From: Akkermansia muciniphila
GTDB lineage: Bacteria > Verrucomicrobiota > Verrucomicrobiia > Verrucomicrobiales > DEV007
Direction: 5' to 3'
DNA length: 64,000 bases
NCBI GenBank assembly: GCA_945883495.1
Contig: CAMCXS010000024.1
Span: forward strand, 1 to 64,000
This document shows positions 59,786-64,000 of this stretch, in pieces. Under the pieces are notes generated by a model. The model made no database searches and was not told where the DNA came from. It saw only the letters and a list, made by a program, of their open reading frames with translations. Numbering within the stretch: the stretch's first letter is position 1; each line of letters opens with the position of its first letter. The position numbers and the translations under genes are program-made.

Positions 59786-61039
59786 TCACTCCGCCGGAAC
59801 GGGATACCACCGGTAAACCCCACCAAACCAAGCCGTGCCGGTATATGGCTGTGCGTGTTCCGTTTCCACCACCAGAAAGTGGGAGTACTTCCGGAACCTG
59901 ATCATGGGTGACGGCGCGCCCTCTGGCAGTCCCGTTCCGTCATGCGTATAGACCGCGGTCAAGACTCCTCCTCCCTCCTTCCCCTGCGCTTCACTGGGAA
60001 TCCGCCCCGGAAGATCGGCGCTTTGCGGAGCATCAACCCGGCCACGGGAACACGTCAGATTAAAGGTAACAGCCCCACCCGCCCCGCCGCGCAAGCTCAC
60101 GTGCCCACCGTAGCCATCATCGTATTCGCCATCCCAGCCTTCCACGGCGGGTTGCTCAAAGGTACTGTAGGCGATCAGCCCCCACCCCAGGCCCGTGGCT
60201 TCCAGTTGGGCAATCCAGTAGTCCAGGTGAGGCTCCAGCCATTTCCCATCCGCGGGCGCCACGAAACCGGCGGCCGGGAAGACCAATTGAACCCAATCCG
60301 ACCGCAAGCCCGGCCAACGATCTTCCCACACGCCGGCGGCCCGCCGGTTCGTCCCAGGCCAATTGCGCGGCACCGTGCTCAAGGTTTGCTCAAGCGCCAC
60401 CGAGGCCGTCTTCACCTGCTTCTTGGCCAAGGCCAGCGCCTTGTCCGTTGAGATCTGCTCGTAGGTTCCATTGATCCCGGGGTCGTAGGGGTCACGCTCC
60501 CCTTCCGCAAACCGGATCTCCAGCTTCGAGCCATTCGCACTTTCGTTTCCCGTGAACAACGTGCCCCGTTCCCCGCCTTCCCCGACGACTTGGCTGAAGC
60601 TGAGAAGCGCCCCGATCTTGCTCTTTTTCCCATTGTCACTCGGAGCCACGGCGCTCCGGCTGCCGCTCCCCTCCCAACGGAAAACGTAGCCGCCCGAACT
60701 GCCAAAAATGACCACCGTAATCATTCCAGGCGCCGTCTCCCGGACGGAAACCTGGCGGCCGCTCTTCTCATCGTGATACTCCCACCGCCCCAGTGGCGGT
60801 GTCGATGCTTGGCTCGGCGTCAACTGGCGGACCTGTTCCTGGCTGGCCGGGGACAGCCGACTCATCGGAACCGGGATCGGCTTGCCATCCAAAATCAGCG
60901 CCACCCGCTCCCCATTGACCCCGCCAAAGCCCGCCCGCAGCTTATGGCCATCGACGGTAGTCCACCTCGGCACGTCTTCCGCCGCCGAGATTACGCCAAG
61001 CCACCCAAGGAAGAGCAAAGAGACGAATCGTGGGCTCAT
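59786..61039 (-). CDS. Secreted hypothetical protein with SHD1-like N-terminal domain
   Basis: 417 residues with a signal peptide ('FVSLLFLGWLGVISAAE'). Residues about 22-75 resemble an SHD1 domain ('RWTTVDGHKLRAGFGGVNGER', 'PIPVPMSRLSPASQEQV'). The remaining 330 residues are beta-rich with two aromatic-rich blocks and end in 'GTAWFGGVYRWYPVPAE'. No catalytic motif is recognised. It is probably periplasmic. Its start faces the 72-bp array and the dGTPase gene. Confidence 0.65.
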   Translation of the reverse strand: MSPRFVSLLFLGWLGVISAAEDVPRWTTVDGHKLRAGFGGVNGERVALILDGKPIPVPMSRLSPASQEQVRQLTPSQASTPPLGRWEYHDEKSGRQVSVRETAPGMITVVIFGSSGGYVFRWEGSGSRSAVAPSDNGKKSKIGALLSFSQVVGEGGERGTLFTGNESANGSKLEIRFAEGERDPYDPGINGTYEQISTDKALALAKKQVKTASVALEQTLSTVPRNWPGTNRRAAGVWEDRWPGLRSDWVQLVFPAAGFVAPADGKWLEPHLDYWIAQLEATGLGWGLIAYSTFEQPAVEGWDGEYDDGYGGHVSLRGGAGGAVTFNLTCSRGRVDAPQSADLPGRIPSEAQGKEGGGVLTAVYTHDGTGLPEGAPSPMIRFRKYSHFLVVETEHAQPYTGTAWFGGVYRWYPVPAE

Positions 61040-61103
61040 GATCTAGTCCCGCGAATCTGACGCCTGGCCCCCCACTTTGCAATGGCGCATCAGCGTCTCC
61101 ATC

Positions 61104-61568
61104 ATCGTAGCGGAATCGCCTTCGCATTCCACGCCTGATGAACAATCGGAATTCTTGGGAATTCCGCTACTCTTCATCGTAGCGGAATCGCCTTCGCATT
61201 CCGCCCCTGATGATCAATCGGAATTCTTGGGAATTCCGCTACTCTTCATCGTAGCGGAATCGCCTTCGCCTTCCACGCCTGATGAACAATCGGAATTCTT
61301 GGGAATTCCGCTACTCTTCATCGTAGCGGAATCGCCCTCGCATTCCGCCCCTGATGATCAATCGGAATTCTTGGGAATTCCGCTACTCTTCATCGTAGCG
61401 GAATCGCCCTCGCATTCCACGCCTGATGATCAATCGGAATTCTTGGGAATTCCGCTACTCTTCTTCGTAGCGGAATCGCCCTCGCATTCCGCTCCTGATG
61501 ATCAATCGGAATTCTTGGAAATTCCGCTACTCTTCATCGTAGCGGAATCGCCCTCGCATTCCGCCTTA
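61104..61568. repeat. 72-bp tandem hairpin array upstream of the dGTPase gene
   Basis: Six full 72-bp units begin at 61104, 61176, 61248, 61320, 61392 and 61464, with a partial seventh from 61536. At each junction ATTCCGCTAC-TCTTCATC-GTAGCGGAAT forms a perfect 10-bp hairpin, and inside each unit GGAATTC-TTGG-GAATTCC forms a second hairpin. Units differ at only a few positions (cct/ccc, acg/ccc, gaac/gatc, cat/ctt). The whole unit is conserved, so there are no CRISPR-like spacers. It ends 58 bp before the dGTPase start. The plus frame is open (24 codons per unit) but is unlikely to be translated. Confidence 0.92.
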
Positions 61569-61626
61569 TCATTGCCCCGCACCGCCGGTTGCGCCCGCTC
61601 CCGAGCCCGTGCAAGCTTCCGCACGA

Positions 61627-62895
61627 ATGGAAAACCACTTCTACTCCGGGTTCGACACGGAATCGATGGCTCCCCGCCCCGCACGGCCGCAGGAGTATCG
61701 CGGCGCGTTTCAGATCGACCGGGACCGGATTATCCATTCCTCGGCCTTCCGGGCGTTGCAGAGCAAAACGCAGGTTTTCCTCTCCGGAGAATACGACTTT
61801 TATCGCACCCGGCTGACGCATTCCATGGAGGTGGCTCAAATCGGCCGCTCAATCTGCGCCTATTTGAATGCCCGCTCTCCCCTCCTCCATCCCGAGTTCT
61901 TCCTCGACGCCGACCTCGTCGAAGCCGCCTGCCTGGCCCACGATTTGGGACATCCCCCCTACGGCCATCGCGGCGAGCGCACGTTGAACCGCCTCATGCG
62001 GCCCTGGGGCGGATTTGAGGGGAACGGGCAAACCTTACGACTCCTCACGGAAACAATCTTCGAATACGGCGGGATGAATCCCACCCGCGGGCTCCTCGAC
62101 GGCGTCCTCAAATACAAAACCCTCCGGGCCGAGCTCAGCGATCCCGAACGCCACTTTATCTACAACGACCAAGACCGCTATCTAGACTTCGTCCTTGCCG
62201 GTCGCGATTTCCCTGCCGGCTTCACTCCGGGCAAGGCGCGCAACAGCTTCCGATCCATCGAATGCCAGATCATGGATTGGGCGGACGATACCGCATATTC
62301 CCTGCACGACATTACGGACGGCATCCAAGCCGGCTTCATCACCCAGGATCGCCTGGAACGTTGGGCCACGGCGCAAGCGGATCAAGACACCGTCGGCCCC
62401 GTCGTCACCACGATCATCAAGAATATCCGCGAGCAAAAACTGGAATCCCGCGCTGGTCGCCGCATCGGAGATTTCATCACCGCCTGCGCGTTGATGGAGG
62501 AACCGAGCTTCATGAGCCCCACCACGAACCGCCATCGCTACCGCCTCCGCATCGACGATGCCATCCAAACCGAGTGCGAGGTCTACAAACGCATCGCCAC
62601 CGCGCTGGTCTACGGCTCGCATCAATTGCAACAGCTCGACCACCGGGCGGATTTTATCCTCTCCCGGCTTTTCGATGCCTTGGCGGAAACGTATATCGAA
62701 CCCTCACAACCGGGGCGGGATCACATGCCGATCGTTCCGCCCGCGCTGGAACAACGCATCTGGGCTGCAGGCAATGAAGCAAGCCGCGCCCGCCTCATCT
62801 GCGATCATTTGGCCAGCCTCACCGACGTTTCGGCCACGCGCACCTACAAACGGCTGTTCGACGCCAATTTCGGCTCCATCACCGACCTCGTCTGA
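61627..62895 (+). CDS. dgt: Deoxyguanosinetriphosphate triphosphohydrolase-like protein
   Basis: 422 residues from the ATG at 61627; a GTG 18 bp upstream is a weaker option. HD-domain residues: His in 'YRTRLTHSMEVAQIGRSI', His-Asp in 'AACLAHDLGHPPYGHRGER' (near residue 103) and Asp in 'QIMDWADDTAYSLHDI'. This is the standard bacterial dGTPase layout, hydrolysing dGTP (or other dNTPs) to the nucleoside and triphosphate. It is the first of three genes (with SufE and uracil phosphoribosyltransferase) closely spaced on the plus strand. Confidence 0.93.
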   Translation: MENHFYSGFDTESMAPRPARPQEYRGAFQIDRDRIIHSSAFRALQSKTQVFLSGEYDFYRTRLTHSMEVAQIGRSICAYLNARSPLLHPEFFLDADLVEAACLAHDLGHPPYGHRGERTLNRLMRPWGGFEGNGQTLRLLTETIFEYGGMNPTRGLLDGVLKYKTLRAELSDPERHFIYNDQDRYLDFVLAGRDFPAGFTPGKARNSFRSIECQIMDWADDTAYSLHDITDGIQAGFITQDRLERWATAQADQDTVGPVVTTIIKNIREQKLESRAGRRIGDFITACALMEEPSFMSPTTNRHRYRLRIDDAIQTECEVYKRIATALVYGSHQLQQLDHRADFILSRLFDALAETYIEPSQPGRDHMPIVPPALEQRIWAAGNEASRARLICDHLASLTDVSATRTYKRLFDANFGSITDLV

Positions 62896-62900
62896 TTGAT

Positions 62901-63311
62901 ATGACGCTACCGGAAAAACAAGCCCGCCTGATTGAGGATTACTCGTTCATCGAGAATCCGCTGGAGCGCTTCTCCGCCATCGTGGAGCACTACCGCAAGC
63001 TCCCGCCGTTGCTGGCAGCGGAGCAAACCGAGGAAAACCTCGTCCGCGGTTGCGTCTCCCAGGTTTGGGTGGCGGGCGGATGCGAGAACGGGACTTGTCA
63101 GTTCCGCTCGGAAGCGGATTCGTCCATTCTCCAAGGCGTGGTCCGGCTTCTCACGGACTTCTACAGCGGCGCCACGCCTCAGGAAGTCATCGATTGCGAG
63201 CCCGAGTTCCTCGAAGCGCTCCGCATCGCCGATCAACTCTCCCCGACTCGCCGCAATGGATTGCGACACGTGCGCCAGCGGATTTCGGAATTGGCGCGAA
63301 CACACAACTAG
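62901..63311 (+). CDS. sufE: SufE-family sulfur acceptor protein
   Basis: 136 residues, standard length. The active Cys lies in 'ENLVRGCVSQVWVAGG', the SufE signature. Also 'GVVRLLTDFYSGATPQEV' and 'LSPTRRNGLRHVRQRI'. SufE takes persulfide sulfur from the SufS cysteine desulfurase for Fe-S cluster assembly; no other suf gene is in the window. It starts 5 bp after the dGTPase stop. Confidence 0.93.
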   Translation: MTLPEKQARLIEDYSFIENPLERFSAIVEHYRKLPPLLAAEQTEENLVRGCVSQVWVAGGCENGTCQFRSEADSSILQGVVRLLTDFYSGATPQEVIDCEPEFLEALRIADQLSPTRRNGLRHVRQRISELARTHN

Positions 63312-63318
63312 GAACAAA

Positions 63319-63942
63319 ATGAAAGTTCATCAGATCCAGCATCCCCTGATCCTCAATCACCTCTCCCGCCTCCGGGACGCGGCCACGCCGTCGAGTGAGT
63401 TTCGCATCCATCTTCAGGCGATTGGCCGCTTGATGGTCTATGAAATCACGCGAGATCTTCCGTTAGTGGAACGGCCGCTCATGACTCCGTTGGAAGAGAC
63501 TCGCGGATTTTACCTGGAAAAGCCGATTGTCATCGTCCCCATCCTCCGCGCCGGGCTCGGAATGGTGGAAGGCATTCAACAGCTCCTCCCGTCCGCCCAC
63601 GTCGGCCATATCGGTTTGGCGCGAAACGAATCCACGCTCCGGCCGGAGAGTTATTATTGCAAACTCCCCTCCGTTCTCCCGGAGGCTGAAGTCCTCCTCG
63701 TCGATCCGATGTTGGCCACGGGAAATAGCAGCGTGGAAGCGGCCCGACAAATCATCGCGGAAGGCGCGCGCTCCATCCGTTTTGTGAATTTGGTCAGCGC
63801 GCCCCAAGGCATCGCCCGCTTTCACGAAGTGCATCCCACCATCCCGATCTACACCGCCGCGATTGACCGCGGGCTGAATGAGCGCGGGTATATTGTCCCT
63901 GGTCTTGGCGATGCCGGGGATCGCTATTTCGGTACGTTGTGA
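63319..63942 (+). CDS. upp: Uracil phosphoribosyltransferase
   Basis: 207 residues from the ATG at 63319. N-terminus 'QHPLILNHLSRLRDAATPS', 'IVIVPILRAGLGMVEGI' and the PRPP loop 'VLLVDPMLATGNSSVEA'; C-terminal uracil-binding 'ERGYIVPGLGDAGDRYFGT'. It salvages uracil to UMP with PRPP in the cytoplasm. It follows SufE by 7 bp and probably shares its transcript. Confidence 0.95.
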   Translation: MKVHQIQHPLILNHLSRLRDAATPSSEFRIHLQAIGRLMVYEITRDLPLVERPLMTPLEETRGFYLEKPIVIVPILRAGLGMVEGIQQLLPSAHVGHIGLARNESTLRPESYYCKLPSVLPEAEVLLVDPMLATGNSSVEAARQIIAEGARSIRFVNLVSAPQGIARFHEVHPTIPIYTAAIDRGLNERGYIVPGLGDAGDRYFGTL

Positions 63943-64000
63943 GAACCGTTTTTCATCGCGAAGACTTGGTACCCTGCCCTTTCCTGCCGCTGCCGGAGCA
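63939..64000 (+). CDS. Start of a further gene (partial)
   Basis: A GTG at 63939 overlaps the upp stop (GTGA) and opens a frame reading 'RTVFHREDLVPCPFLPLPE' to the window edge. The tight overlap and the protein-like sequence suggest a fourth gene of the same operon. The product cannot be named from 20 residues. Confidence 0.4.
   Translation, partial: MRTVFHREDLVPCPFLPLPE

Noticed and set aside
61104..61568. CRISPR array
   Set aside because: The whole 72-bp unit is conserved with scattered point differences, so there are no variable spacers.
61077..61608. Protein with 24-residue repeats encoded by the 72-bp array
   Set aside because: The frame is open only because 72 is a multiple of three; it runs into the dGTPase gene out of frame and has no start signal or ribosome site.

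Overview
The window looks like a chromosomal segment of a GC-rich, Gram-negative bacterium of the PVC group, most probably Verrucomicrobiota. This is inferred from gene families, not from a marker gene. The evidence is a DUF1549/DUF1553 cytochrome-c protein next to a DUF1501 protein, SHD1-domain secreted proteins, a DUF5690 permease in a phosphonate operon, a TAT-exported Gfo/Idh/MocA dehydrogenase, an integron-type integrase with a long N-terminal extension, and many palindromic intergenic repeats. No rRNA or tRNA gene was recognised.

Layout. 0-3.6 kb is repeat-rich: the tail of an amidohydrolase, relics of gene ends, a 42-bp-pitch palindrome array followed by a helical hypothetical gene, and an Rpn-like gene whose 3' end is tandemly duplicated. 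3.6-11.4 kb holds an AlbA_2/ATPase regulator, a membrane-anchored EEP phosphatase, a sialidase-like secreted protein and a large two-domain cell-wall hydrolase with a Pro-rich repeat linker. 11.6-20.3 kb is mostly minus strand: a small membrane protein, an ECF sigma/membrane protein/CpxP-like operon, an SHD1 plus double-HMA protein, an FtsX-type permease and a large membrane hydrolase. 20.4-24.8 kb is the DUF1549/1553-DUF1501 pair. 26.6-33.9 kb is a tightly overlapping six-gene glycan operon (two polyprenyl/GT2-type enzymes, asparagine synthetase, GT4, methyltransferase, flippase-like protein). 34-46 kb carries metabolic and housekeeping genes (MocA-type dehydrogenase, DUF2237, OmpA, nitrilase, FGE-like protein, nucleoside hydrolase, FAD oxidoreductase, HAD hydrolase, Tex), then a second asparagine synthetase.

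48.4-52.6 kb is a translationally coupled minus-strand operon for aminoethylphosphonate-type compounds: FAD oxidoreductase, PhnX, alcohol dehydrogenase and DUF5690 permease. 52.6-59.7 kb is an accessory island bracketed by two near-identical mini-RNase-III-like genes. It holds a DUF4288 gene, a broken integron-type integrase carrying two self-complementary insertions, a second 42-bp-pitch palindrome array with its own helical gene, and an MNT/HEPN pair. 59.8-64 kb returns to core genes: an SHD1-like secreted protein, a 72-bp tandem hairpin array, then dGTPase, SufE and uracil phosphoribosyltransferase.

The most unusual signal is three arrays of short palindromes spaced 42 bp (about four DNA turns), at 1.3, 37.8 and 56.3 kb. 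The palindrome differs in each array. Two arrays lie about 70 and 190 bp upstream of genes for unrecognised, mostly alpha-helical proteins. This pairing could be a DNA-binding array with its cognate protein, but that function is inference.
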